Source: Thecaphora thlaspeos (Eukaryota; Basidiomycota; Ustilaginomycetes; Urocystidales; Glomosporiaceae). Taken from it: a stretch of DNA of 64,000 nt. The translations under genes were made by a program, and so were the position numbers. The DNA lies in NCBI GenBank assembly GCA_900291925.1, contig UWYS01000017.1:521779-585778 (forward strand), given 5' to 3'. The notes below the pieces were generated by a model. That model had not been told where the DNA came from. It searched no databases and saw only the letters and a program-made list of their open reading frames with translations. Position 1 is the first letter of the stretch; each line of letters begins with the position of its first letter. Positions 34,301 through 45,800 of this stretch are shown here, piece after piece.

Positions 34301-36216
34301 AGGGCAATAAGCTCTTCCTCCAGGAGCCGTTTGACCTCGCCGCGACGGTGCGCGAGGCGGTCGAGATGCACGAATGGGAGGCCAAAAGGCGCAAGATTGA
34401 TTTCACGCTCGTCACCGAGCCATCAGTCTGCATGGTGCTCGGCGACCGTAACCGCGTGCGCCAGATTGTCACGAACACCGTGACAAACTCGGTCAAATAC
34501 ACGACGGAGGGTCACATCCATGTTTCGATGAAGCAGCGCCCCGACAACGAGCGCAGCAACGACCTCCCGCAGGGCTGCAACATCGAGGTCGAGCTAACCG
34601 TCTCGGACACGGGCGAAGGGATCCCGCGCGAGAAGCTCGAGGCTATCTTCCGCGAGTTTGAGCAAGTCGAGTCGGTCATCGCTGAGCCGGGGCGCGGCGA
34701 GGGCGCGCAGCAAGACATCATTGAGGACGACCCGTCGTTATCGCTGGCGGCGGCCGAGGCTAAGCCAGACAGCGGCATTGGCCTCGGCCTCGCGATCGTC
34801 GCGCGCATCGTCAAAAACCTCGGCGGCCAGTTGCGCGTCGACTCAACCGTCGGCGAAGGCTCGATGTTCACATTCTACATTCCCTTTTGCTCGGCTACCG
34901 ACGGTGACGGCAACCCGCGCAAGGGCTCCGCGCCCGCCATGGCCGAGTCGCAGCACACGATGCATCGGTCCATCTCGCACGGCAGCGGCAGCATGAGCTC
35001 GAACGGCAAGAGCGAGATAGACTCGCTCGTCGAGGCGATCCGCGAGCCCATCCTGCGCGACCAGGGCACAGGCGACGACGCCAGCCCCCGCCGCCGATCG
35101 ATCGAAGCCGGGCCATCGGCCTCTGCGGGAGCGACTCAGGCCATCAGCTACAGCCGACCGTCCAACTTTTACCGTGGCGAGTCGCAGGACGGCCTTCACC
35201 AGGTTGAGGGTAGCGGCATTCCGGTCCGATCTGTCAAGGTGGACCCGCACTCGCTCGACACGACCGACTTCCGGGCGGAGGCCTCGAATTCGAACTCTAG
35301 GGGCAGCGGCGGTGGAAACGGCGGCGGCGGCGATCCGATGCGGCGGAAGTCGTCCGCCGAGGAGTGCAAGGAGGCGTTACAGCGAAGGGACCGCGCAGAG
35401 GGCCAGAACGTGTCCGATGGACAGTTTGGCGGAGACAAGCCGCCGCCGAGCGCCAAGGAGCGGAGAGACGAAAGCGCCGTTGGGTCTGAAGGCGTCTCGC
35501 CCACCGTCGAGCTTCCCGAATCGCCCGTCTCGGCGGCTCAGCTCGATTCGACCAAGGGCGAGCGCCGATCCTCAAGCTCTGCGCAGAAGCGGAGGCTGCA
35601 GAGCGTGCGCGCGCAGCTCAAGCACCACGGCGGCGGCAGCAGCAGCAGCAGCCACGGCAACAGCTCGTCAACCTCGGAGAAGCTCTCGCCGCTGCGCGTC
35701 CTGGTGGTCGAGGACGACCCGATCAACCGAATGATTCTCAAGAAGCGCCTCGGCATGGACGGCCACACGGTGCTGCTCGCCGTCAACGGCGAGGAGGGCA
35801 TGCGCCAGTTTGAAAAGGACGCCAATGAGATCGACTGCATCCTCATGGACCTCCAAATGCCGATCTGCAACGGCCAGGACGCGTGCCGGCGCATCCGCAG
35901 CTGCGAGGCGTCGCGTTCTCAAAGCGGTGAGATCTCAGGCCGGCCGCCGGCGCAGATCCTCAACGGGCGCGTGCCCATCCTCGCCGTCTCGGCGATGCTG
36001 ACGCAGCAGATGCGCCAGGAGATGACTGAGATCGGCATGGATGGCTGGGTGCTCAAGCCGATCGACTTTGGCCGCCTCAGCGCGCTGATGAAGGGCCTCC
36101 TCCATATCGAAGACCGCCGGAACAATCAGTGGGAAGCCGGTTACGTCTGGGAACAGGGCGGCTGGCTCTCGAAGCCGGCCAACCGGCCCGTTTCGAACGG
36201 CGACGCCGCATCGTAG
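31318..36216 (+). CDS. Fungal phytochrome, hybrid histidine kinase
   Basis: Exons 31318..31821, 32064..32159 and 32278..36216 give 1512 aa, all phase 0. This is a red/far-red photoreceptor with PAS-GAF-PHY, histidine kinase and receiver domains. Cys165 in LARCEDE, joined by splicing to PIHAPGAVQSFG, matches the biliverdin-binding cysteine of bacterial and fungal phytochromes. GAF has HFPATDIPAQAR (Asp501) and SPIHLKYLANM (His554). The PHY part has EPRKSFKVW. The kinase has SNASHEVRTP (phospho-acceptor His821), an N-box region RNRVRQIVTNTVTNSVKY, SDTGEGIP, and GIGLGLAIV after an acidic insert. The receiver has VVEDDPINR and ILMDLQMP with Asp1391. The first 160 residues and the linker before the receiver are Ser-rich and low-complexity. 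It should signal through a His-Asp relay to HOG or SKN7-type outputs. The ATG at 31318 is the first in the open frame; an upstream non-coding exon is possible. Confidence 0.95.
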
Positions 36217-37777
36217 TGCACGCTGACGCCCCTCTGTCGCAGGCCGTCGATCAGCGCATTGACAGAGCAGGCTTCCTGCCCTTCTAATACGCACGCACAT
36301 ACCCGTGCACGCACGATGGCGGCGCGAGCAGCCGAGCCGTTCGTCTCGCCTCGCTTCCATCACTTTCCCTCGTCTCTCTGTCCGCCGCTCGCCGCTCGCC
36401 CTCGCCCTCGCCCTCGACCCTGGCCGTAACCAACGCGATGCCTATCTTTGGGCGGACCGTGTCGACTCCCGGGGCCTTTGCTCTGGTCTGCACCTCTTTG
36501 CGGTGCGCCACGCATACGTACATCTACGAAGATACCAACGACGCCGTGGGCCCAGCGGTGACTCGCTTCATCACCCGCCATGAATGCCCGGACCCTCCAC
36601 CTACCTCCACCTCCGCCACCGTCGTCTTCAAGGAACCGGATCTGTTGATATTGCAGCTTGCCCGCCGCCGCGCTCCACTTGCACATTCTCGGAGCTTGCT
36701 CTCTCCCCCCTCCTTTCCCTCTCCGATGCCTCTCTTTCCCTCACTTGCTACACGACTCATACCGCACCGCCCCGTCGCTTGCAGTCGCCGCGACGATGGT
36801 CGCCCAATCGCATCTTCTGCTCCTTCCGCTTTTCTTTTTCTCGACACACGCAACGCCTTGTTCCTCCGTCTCTGAGCATGTTGATCCTATTTATCCGCTC
36901 TCATCCGGCTTTTCCTTTTTACTTCTTCCTCCTTCCCTTCCTTCTCTCTTACGGTCTCTCGTCGGTTTGTTTGTTCGTCATCATAGGTTGCACCTGGTCA
37001 AAGGGGGGGGGGTATTGTACACGTCGATGTACTCTTGTTTACCAACACAGCAGAAAAAGAAAGGTATGCACGCTCGAACTCGCATTGCAATCTCTCTGTG
37101 TGTTTCACACTCGTGAGGGCGTAAGAGGAGGCATCGATAGTGCGACAGGACGCCATCGTTTTGTCACACGGCCCATCTTTGCCGCAGTCTGGGCGATCCT
37201 CTGTCGATCTCGCCACCAAAAGAGCAGGCAGACCCGGTATCATCCTGTATCGCTCTTCCGAGCGTGATGACAAGACCAACTCAGTCACTCATCACCCTCG
37301 CTTCCGTCCGTTATTGGGGTAGATAAAAGGAAATGCCTTCAATCCGTCCCCAATGGGGGGACCTTGTCGACCAAACGTCAAAGGTTACTAAAGACCGAAA
37401 GGATGTCGCGACGGGGAGGTACATTTGCGCTTAGGTCAGGTATGCGAACAGGTGTGGAGGGTCGACTTTTGGATTGAAATGGCAACGTCATCGTTTCTCT
37501 GCAAGGGGTTTGGGGGGGGGAGAAGACGAGGATGGACGTCGTTGCTCTTACGCTGAAAGCCGATGGAATTTGACGGTATGGAGGGCGTAGCGGTTTTAGA
37601 GAGGGTGGGGTTGAGGGCGGGTCGTGGAGAGAGGGGGGGGGAGCGGGGCATGGTTTGCTGATTGATGGGTATCTCGGCTCAGTCTTTGGGTGTTTTTGGG
37701 GGACTTTCATCGAGCGGTTGTCGTCATGACATCGACAATATGAATGGGGTATAGAGGCGTTGGGAGTCGATGGGGGG
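36217..37777. other. Convergent spacer, phytochrome / ATPase
   Basis: About 1.56 kb between two convergent 3' ends. The left half is pyrimidine-rich, and G-runs occur at about 37003-37011 and 37509-37518. No supportable gene. Confidence 0.4.
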
Positions 37778-40700
37778 TTAGGGATGCCGATTCTTTGTTG
37801 TTGCTGCCTGCAGGTCCTCGGACGCTCGCGGGTGTCGGCTAGTCTTCGTCCATGGGAGCTGGTGCGGCGGCATCGATAGCCGCCTGATCGACGATGGCAA
37901 AAGGGGCTTGTGGCTGGTATCTTCGGGCCTTGGCCAGGTTTGCTTGATCGGCATGAGCGGGCGCGTCTCTGTCGCAGGGGCTTGCCGCGCCGTCGTCAGC
38001 TTGGCAAAGTCCTGGGCAACGCCGAGGGTCGAGATGCAGCCGAACGTCTGCGCCGTCGCGCCACGGAGCCTCAGGACCGGCGTTGGGCCGGGGACATGGC
38101 AGAATGGTGCAGAGCAGGGCTCTTTGCTCAGCGAAAAGAGCTCGTTGTTCGAGAAGCGTGACTCGGTGCCAATCTCGAAGACCAGCGTAAGGAGAGACGA
38201 TGCTTGCCAGTGCTTGTCAACGTTGTCCGGATGGATCGATGGCCCGTGGAGGTGCTCCAACTTATATGTGGGACGTTCCCGGTACTTGACCTGCCACGCA
38301 ATGAAGCTCATGCGTTCCTCCATGTACGCTTCCATGCCATCATCACCGCCGGCCTGTTCGCTGCTCATCTCCTCTTCACCGTCCCTGCTGCCTCTGCGGT
38401 GGTCGGCAAAGGTGAGATCGGTGTTGTCGCCAACAAAGACCGGGATCAGGCCATCCACCCCGAGCTGGCTGTGACAGCATTGAAGAGCCGCCCCTCGCTT
38501 CCACAAGTTCCACAGGAACGGCGGCCGCGTGGCGGTCAGCGGGTCGTCGAGAGCAACAATGTGGGTGAAAGACATCCACGCCGTCGGCAGGTCCTTGATG
38601 ACCGCATGCGACGAGATCGGCGCGAACATTTCCGGGCCCACCATGCCGTTGAGGAAACTTGCCAGGGAGATGGCCGTCAGGCTCTCAAATGCGGCATCGG
38701 AGCTTGCCTTGGCTGCCCCGTACGCAGCGTCTCGGCCCATGGTGAGCAGGAGACGAGCAAGGAACTCGCCGATCGATCCGCGAAGGCCGAGCTCATTCCC
38801 GAGGGGTAGAAGGTCGCGGTAAAAAGTGTTGAGAACCTTGCTGTAGAAGCCTGGCCCCTGCGTCATCACCTTCCAAGCCGCGATAGCAAGCAGCGGCTCG
38901 CTCGGCACCGCCGTGTTACAGATGCCGTTGCTGTTAATGTCGACGAGGAAGCGCATGTGGCTTTGTACGGCGGTGACGGCCATCTTTGCTGCGGACGTGT
39001 TAGAGCGAAGTGGGAGCAGCTCTAGGCAGCATCTTTGCGAAAGCAGGCTGACTACCACATCCGCGCTGTCCAGATTGGCATTGGCGGAACCCAACGGCTT
39101 CATCGCAAGCTTGGTGATGGCCGCGTCAACCACGGATCTGTCCTTTGACGCGTTCCACAGAGGGCGACCGAACAACTTGAGGTATCCGAGCGAAAGGGCA
39201 TCGTTGGGGCAGCGGAGGGGACGGGCCTCAAGAACAAGAACATCGAGGGGAACATCCGTCCACGCCGGTAGACGCGTCTCGGTCGCGGCTCGTTGCGATC
39301 TCTCTAGTTCCTGCGGGGGCCGCGCTCGATCAATAGCGCTATTGGTATCCAGGAGGAGGAACCAAAATTCTAGTCGATGGCTCTTGCCCTTGCTCTGGCG
39401 ATTGGATATCTCCGCAAAGCACCGGCGCAGGGCCGGAACCATGCCGGCAAGGGGAAATTCGTCGAGAAGTCCGAACTCGTCGATCGCAACGTATGCAATG
39501 CCGCGATGTCCGCTGGACAAAGCCTTGAGGCTCCGCTGCACGGGCCCGAGGGCGACAAGCGCGTCTGTGAGCTCCTCCATTGCGGGTACGAGCATCGACA
39601 GGATCAGCTTGGCAGCCTCGTCGGCATCGTTGCGCAGCTGTTGGGCCTGCCTCATCATGGTTGGGCAAGTCTTGCCGAAAGCCAATGCCCTTTCAGAGAC
39701 TTCCTCGAAGAGTGCTGAGCGCGAGGAGTGCTGGATGTCGACGGCTGCAAGAGGATACCACCACGGCCTGAATATCTCGGCCATCGAGCTGATCGATCCG
39801 GCTCGGGACCTGACGTTCTCCGCGGCGACGGTGAACCAAGCAGTGAGGAATGCGACCATAGCGAGGTTCGGGCCGCCAAAGCTCGCGGCGTGGTCTCGGA
39901 AGAAAGTGACGACGGGCTCGTCCGCGGTCGGGAATCCAGCGTCCGGGTCATCCGGACGGCGGCGTAGGTGCAAGATCAAGGTCGGCCATACTGCGCTCAA
40001 CTCGTATACCTGAGCAGCATTTGCATGCCAGAACATGCAGACATGGCAAGACGCCGGGATGAGGGGGTCAGCATCAACAGCTAACAAGAATCAGCGTATG
40101 ATCCCTGCCATTTTCAGTCGAACACGCACCATGCGAGTCTTGCCCGTACCAGACGACTGGATGATGGGCACGGTGCGGCCATAGACGGATCCCCTTTCAT
40201 ACCTGCGCCTGTAGTCGTGTAGTATGCGGCCATTCAGGCGCAAGTGGGCGTTGCCAATGTATTCGCTGGAAAAGACTCGGGCGAACCTGTCGTAGCCATC
40301 TCTGAGAAAGGGAGAAAGAAGGGAGGGTGGGGTAACAGGGGGGAAAGAGGTGGCAAGGGCGGCAAGAAGGGGGGGGGGTGGCGGAGGGTAAGAGGGCGGC
40401 CGAGATCAGGGGGCCGGGACGAGCAAGAAAGAGCTCAACTCGGGCAGCCATGCAAATGCTATCACTACTCTACTTACTGCACCTCGGGCGTGTTGAGGAT
40501 TGGCGAGACCGGCGAAGGCGCTGAGAGGTGAATCGGCAGCCAGGCGGCCCAGGCAAGCGAATAGAGAAGGCGAGAGAAAGGTCAGCGGCAAGGCCGTTTG
40601 GTGATAGACAAAAGCAGGCCGTTGAGGTCCGGTATGCCGAGCATGAGTAGCCCAGACATAGACTTACGCTTGAAAGCAGAGCGCAGCAGTGCGTCCATGA

Positions 40701-41103
40701 CACCGTAAAAATCAAAGTCTCCGTCGGAGCCTACCTGGAACTGACGTGCGGTCCTGGTGCATAGCTCCCTGAATGCGACGAGGTCGATTGTTGGGGCTGT
40801 AGTATAGCTGCCAGGCTTGCTGCTGTCCTCGCGGAAGACTCGCCGCTTGATACCCGTGGGGAAGTCGGGATGGTTGAGCTTCGGCTTGAGGCCCGCGCAG
40901 AACTTCAAGACGAAGAGAAGGACCATTTGGGCGGACAGCTCATCGACAGGCTCGTCTCGCAACCACCGCCGCAGCATGCCTATTTCGATCTCCTCGATAG
41001 CAATTCCGCGCGACTGGCAGAAGGCCATCAGATTGCGAGAGCGGCTGGGCGGAGATTGCGACCGAGTTGACGGGGCCGAGCCGTCTGACGAGGCAGACGA
41101 CAT
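37778..41103 (-). CDS. Large P-loop ATPase of the fungal RHS/Crinkler-like class
   Basis: Proposed exons 41103..40668, 40520..40478, 40301..40130 and 40009..37778 give 960 aa. Donors GTAAGT, GTAAGT and GTGCGT and acceptors CAG fit the phase. The Walker A motif IIQSSGTGKTRM (Lys214) runs over the last splice into VYELSAVWPTLILHLRRR, matching the QSSGTGKSRMV...LHLR arrangement I know from abundant basidiomycete proteins. Walker B is GIAYVAIDEFGLLDEF (Asp394-Glu395). Near the C-terminus, IPVFVGDNTDLTF followed by SFIAWQVKYR resembles the D...(E/Q)xK signature of a restriction-endonuclease-fold nuclease, but this is only a resemblance. The N-terminal 145 residues have no recognised domain. RHS and Crinkler (CR-effector) proteins share this ATPase-plus-nuclease plan. 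The gene is immediately next to a Fot1-like relic. The 43-nt exon 2 is the least certain part. Confidence 0.7.
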
Positions 41104-41610
41104 GACTGGAGATAGGATCGGCGCAAAGGGACAAGAACCAGGTGAGAGTAGGACCCGAGGAGATGAGGGGATGAAGGGACGAGGAGAGCGATGAGACAAA
41201 GGGGGCCACGATGGGTGTGCAGCCGGCGCCGGCTGCTGGCAGGAGCAGCGCTAGGCTGGACCGGACGGAGCGAGGGAGTCAGAGATTGAGGCCAGGATCG
41301 AGACTGCGTCGATTGGGAAAGACGCGACAAGCGGAGGTGTGTACTGTTGCGCGGGATGGGAAGAGTGGATGGCAGGATCGACGGAGGGTGGACTGGTGGA
41401 GGCGACAGTGGTGGGGGCGATGGTAGAGCTGACGACAATGGTGGTTGGCGAGGGTGCCGGTAATGGTGGTGAGAGAGCTGTGGCGTCGCTGAGGGTGTGC
41501 GCGCGAAGACGGGACTGAAATGGTCGAGAAAGGGAGAAGCCAGATAGAGTTACTGTAAGTTGGTTGACACTTCATCAGAGTTGATTATCACAGCGACCCC
41601 TTTTTCGATA
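41104..41610. promoter_or_regulatory. Upstream region of the ATPase gene
   Basis: About 500 bases between the ATPase ATG (minus) and the TIR of the second transposon relic. The relic therefore lies within the likely promoter neighbourhood. Confidence 0.35.
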
Positions 41611-42519
41611 ACGCGTTTCCCTAGGAGAATCCGGCCTCAAAAAAGCAGACTGTCTACCACCCTCACTACCACCATCACTGCCATTGTTGTTGACGGCTCT
41701 ATTGTGTACCAAGCACTGGACAAGCAATGCAATCCATTTCGACACTTGCTGCATACATTGGGCCATCAGAAACGCTCAGCCAGTCCACCACGGCCGCCGT
41801 ACAGGTCACTGAAATGGAGGTCCGGCCAAAGCGGGATTGAGAGCAAGCCGAGGCAGTGGCGGCAAGCTTGACAGGCTCAGCGCGAGGTTGTGAAAGCGAG
41901 CTGGGTTGGTTGGAGTGTTGGAGTGTTGAAAAAGGGGCCCTCGACTGGCGGCGGGGTCTGATTGCGAGGCTTGAAGCCTGGCAGCTTGGCGAGGACCTTC
42001 TCTGCTGCAGCGGGCAAGGTGAGGCCAACGTCAGCAAAGGCCTTGCGGACCGACGTCTTGCTGATGCCCTTGCGCCAAGTTGTTGCTTGTCCACCCCTTG
42101 GGCGAGACGGCAAAGTGGCAGCCTTTGCCTGGTCCCTCTATGTGGCGGTGGTTGCCAAGGTGGTGCCACTTGCCCTGCCAGATCACCAGTGGATCCCGAA
42201 TGTTGTACTTGCGCAGCATGCTGCAGAAGATGTTGAAGAAGGCGGTGAGGTTGTCGAGCAGAGCGCCGTCCATGCGCTGATTCTCGAGTGCGCGGTCGTA
42301 CTTGCTGCGTAGGTGAGGGTGGCATGGTGGGACGTGGGTGGTACAGCTCGCATTGATGTGTTGGTGGATGCTGAGAGAGAGCAGCGGGGGGCAGTCAGGA
42401 GATGCGGTGGATAGTAGAATGGTCGATGACAATGGCGGTGATGGTGGTAGTGAGGGTGGTAGACAGTCTGCTTTTTTTGGCCGGATTCCTAGCCAGGCCG
42501 AATTCCTAAGGAAACGCGT
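41611..42519 (-). mobile_element. Second Fot1/pogo-like relic, internally deleted (0.9 kb)
   Basis: Inverted ends begin ACGCGTTTCCCTAGG on the left and, reverse-complemented, ACGCGTTTCCTTAGG on the right. Both are flanked by TA (41609-41610 and 42520-42521). Subterminal blocks TGGTAGACAGTCTGCTTTTTT are also inverted on the two sides. Minus-strand frames include SKYDRALENQRMDGALLDNL, homologous to the relic at 4286-5606, and a downstream fragment VGLTLPAAAEKVLAKLPGF. At 909 bp it lacks most of a transposase. Unlike the first relic it keeps abundant CpG dinucleotides. Confidence 0.8.
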
Positions 42520-42890
42520 TAGTACGACCCGCCGGGGCTCTGGTGTGGCTGAGATGATCGATGTCGGTTTAAAGGGGCCCAGGCGCGCGAGCAAGTCTAA
42601 TTTACAGGGGGTCCTGCCGGCCCCGGAGGCTGGCTGCGGTGGCTCGCCCGGCCACACTCCACCTTCCCAAAATTCCAAATATTAGAAAAAATTATGTCGA
42701 CTCGCGCTGCAACCAAGATCTTCTCCAGTATCTCTTCGTGGTTCTATCATTGTGTGTCATAGGGGTCGTCATGCTCACGTATCGCGGTTCCGTGTCGCGC
42801 GATGCGGTATCTAGGTCTACAAAAGGTCGACTCGTCCGGCCGGCGACACGTACGGGACAAGACCCGAACTGACGGAGAGCCGCTGTCGCG
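42520..42890. other. Spacer between relic and PKC1 3' end
   Basis: About 370 bases containing the PKC1 3' untranslated DNA. No other feature. Confidence 0.3.
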
Positions 42891-45800
42891 TTACATAACG
42901 TGCGGTGCAGTCCTGTGACGTGTGTACAGCGATGGCGTCAGAAGAGAAGGCAGAAAGGTCAGAGACTGCGTCCGTCCGTCCGTGCGCGGCGTTGCTGAGC
43001 TCCCAGTACTCACCAGGAGAACGACTTGAATTCCGCCTGGTCCTGCGACGACAGGACGCTGTGTACGGGCGTCAGGGTCGGCTTCTCGCTCGTAAACTGC
43101 CGGTCAAATGATGTCAGCGTATGCAACGGAAAGGGTCAGTCAGCAAGCGAGCAAAGGGAGACCGACGATCTACGGTGTGGACTGGCGTCGCGGGGGGATG
43201 CTCACCTCGGTGTCGAACCAGCTCGTGTCGCTAGGATTCTTGAGCGTCGGGCAGAAGGGCGGCGGAACGCGCTTATTGAACATGTCGTCCCAGTTGATGT
43301 CCCGGAAGAAGGGGTGAGCCTTGATCTCTTTAGCATCGGTGGGGCCGGAGCCGAGACGGCGCGCGGGGTCTCGGGTCAGGAGCTGATGTCGGGTGGTAAA
43401 GGAGGCCGACGACGGCGGTCAGCCATCGTGTTCTCGCCAAGGCGGGAGGTGCGACGAAAGAATGTGAAATCAGCAGAGATCACTATCATCTCAACTCACC
43501 TTTTCCAGGATCGAGACCGAATCCTTGGGCATGTGTATCGGGTAGAGCGGCTCGTCCTCGAGAATGGCATCAAAGATCTCGTCCTCGTCATCGCCGCGGA
43601 AGGGAGCCTGCCCCAGCAGCATCTCGTAGATGAGGATGCCAAACGCCCACCAGTCGACCGCACGTCCATACCGCTGCTCCAGCAGAATCTGCGCGCGGGC
43701 GAGGGAAGCAGTGAAGGAAGGAAGAGAAGGGGGAACGGGATTGCGTCAGTAAAGGGAAGACGGTCGACCGAACCTGGACTTCTGTCGGGCCGTCAGCGCA
43801 ACCAGACACCAACCTCAGGCGCCATAAACTCGGGCGTACCGCAAAACGTGCTGGTAGTATTGCCGAACCACATCTCCTCCTTGCAAAGGCCGTAGTCGGC
43901 CACCTTAACGTGTCCGTCGAGCGTGAGGAGAATGTTGTCGAGCTTGAGGTCGCGGTAGATGATGCCCTGCTTGTGGAAGTACTCGAGCGCCAGCAGCACC
44001 TCGGCCGCGTAGAACTTGGCCCGGCGCGGGGTGAACTGCTCGCGCTGGATGTGGAGCATCAGGTCGCCGCCGCTGACGTACTCCATGACGAAGTAGACGC
44101 GCGTCTCGGTTTGGAAGCAGGAGTGCAGGCCGAGCAAAAACGGGTGGCGCTCTCGCGCCGCCGCTAGGAAGACGCGCTTCTCGGACTTCGTGCTCTCGAC
44201 TTCGTCGTTCTCAATGATGAACTCCTTCTTGAGCACCTTAATGGCGTACAGGTTGCCCGAGCGCTTCTCCTCGGCGAGCATCACCTTGCCGAAGTTGCCC
44301 TTGCCGAGGACGGCGAGGAAGTTGAAGTCGTTGAGGCCGATCTTGCGCTTCGACGAGACTGGGTTGCGCGGGAGCTGCGCATTGCTGGCGATCTGCTGCT
44401 GCTGCTGCTGCTGTGGCGGCTGCTGCTGAATCTGTTGACCCTGCGGACGCCCTCCGTAGCCGACTTGTGGTTGCTGCTGCTGCTGCTGGGGCTGCTGCGG
44501 ACTCGGGGCGCCAGAGGACGGCGGCGGCATCTGACTGGCGGGCTGCGGGAGTGGGCGAGGAGGCCTGGCCATCGAGTCAGTCGGACCCGGCTGGCCCAGG
44601 TCGGGGAGACGGCTAGGCTGCTGCGGCGAGGAGACGGCCGAGGGCTGATACGGACGAGGCTGCTGCTGCTGCTGCTGTTGCTGCTGGTGTGATGACGCCT
44701 GCTGGTGCTGCCGATGCTGCAGATTGAGCTGCGACGCCTGCTGCTCGAGGCCGGTGTAGCGACCGTCGGCGTGCGGCGAGATCGGCGGCATCTGTACACG
44801 CCCGGGCGGCGCTCCGCTCGAAACCATGCCGCCGCCGCTGTCGCTGAAGTGCTGGCTCGCGGATGACGGGAGCGACGGCTGCTGGGTCGGTGTCGGCGTC
44901 GGCGTCGTGGCTGCCAGCTTGGTCGCGGCGGTCGACGACGACTTGACGCGGTTGATCGTCTCGATATCGGCGAGTAGCTGATTGGCCATCTCCATGGACA
45001 TGCCGCAAAAGTCGGGAACGAGGTGGGCGCAGTCGGTGTGGCAGGTGACGTCGCACTCGGAGCAGCGGCGCGCATTCTTGCGGCCGAGCGGGAGGATGTA
45101 GCCACAGTGGCAGCACCAGCTCGCGCTGAGGTTGGTGATCGGCTCGAAGCGGTGCGGGATGCGGTGATTGATCTTGACCTCGTCGCGGTCGGCCTCGGCG
45201 TTGCTCTTCGAGATGCACTTGGTCACCACCTTCTGGGCGCACTTCTTGTGGCAAGTGTAGCGGCAGTCTTCGCACTGGCTGCCGGCCGCGTTGAGCAGGA
45301 ACTCGCCGCACAGCGCGCAACGCAGCACCTGATAGAACTGGCGCGAGACAAACTTGTGACCGTTGATCTCGGCGACGTCCTCCTTTCGCTTTCTGAACGC
45401 TCCCTGGCGTCCGAGTCGGGCATCGTAAGGGCGCTTGCGCACGTTTTGCTTGATGAAGTTGACCTTGATGAGGATGGCTCCGGCCGGCTCGACGGCGAAC
45501 CACGCTTCGACGCCCTCGGTCGGGCCGTTGGGAACCAGAGCGCCGGCGCCCCCGGAGTTGAAGCCGCCACCACCGCTACCGTCGGACGACGAGCCGGGCG
45601 CCAACGATCCCAGGCCCGCGCTTCGGCCGCCACCGGACTGGACGCCGTTGGCGGTGACCCAGCCGCCGCCGCCGAGCGACGAGGCGTCTTGGCCATGGCC
45701 GCCGCCGCCGACCTGGCCAAACTTTTTCTTCCTCTGCTCCTCGACGATATCGCTGATGCGGATCCAGAGCATGCCGACGGGGATCGGGTGCGAGCTGCCA

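Noticed and set aside
43026..43895. 289-aa plus-strand frame at 43 kb
   Set aside because: Antisense of the PKC1 C-terminal exons and their introns.
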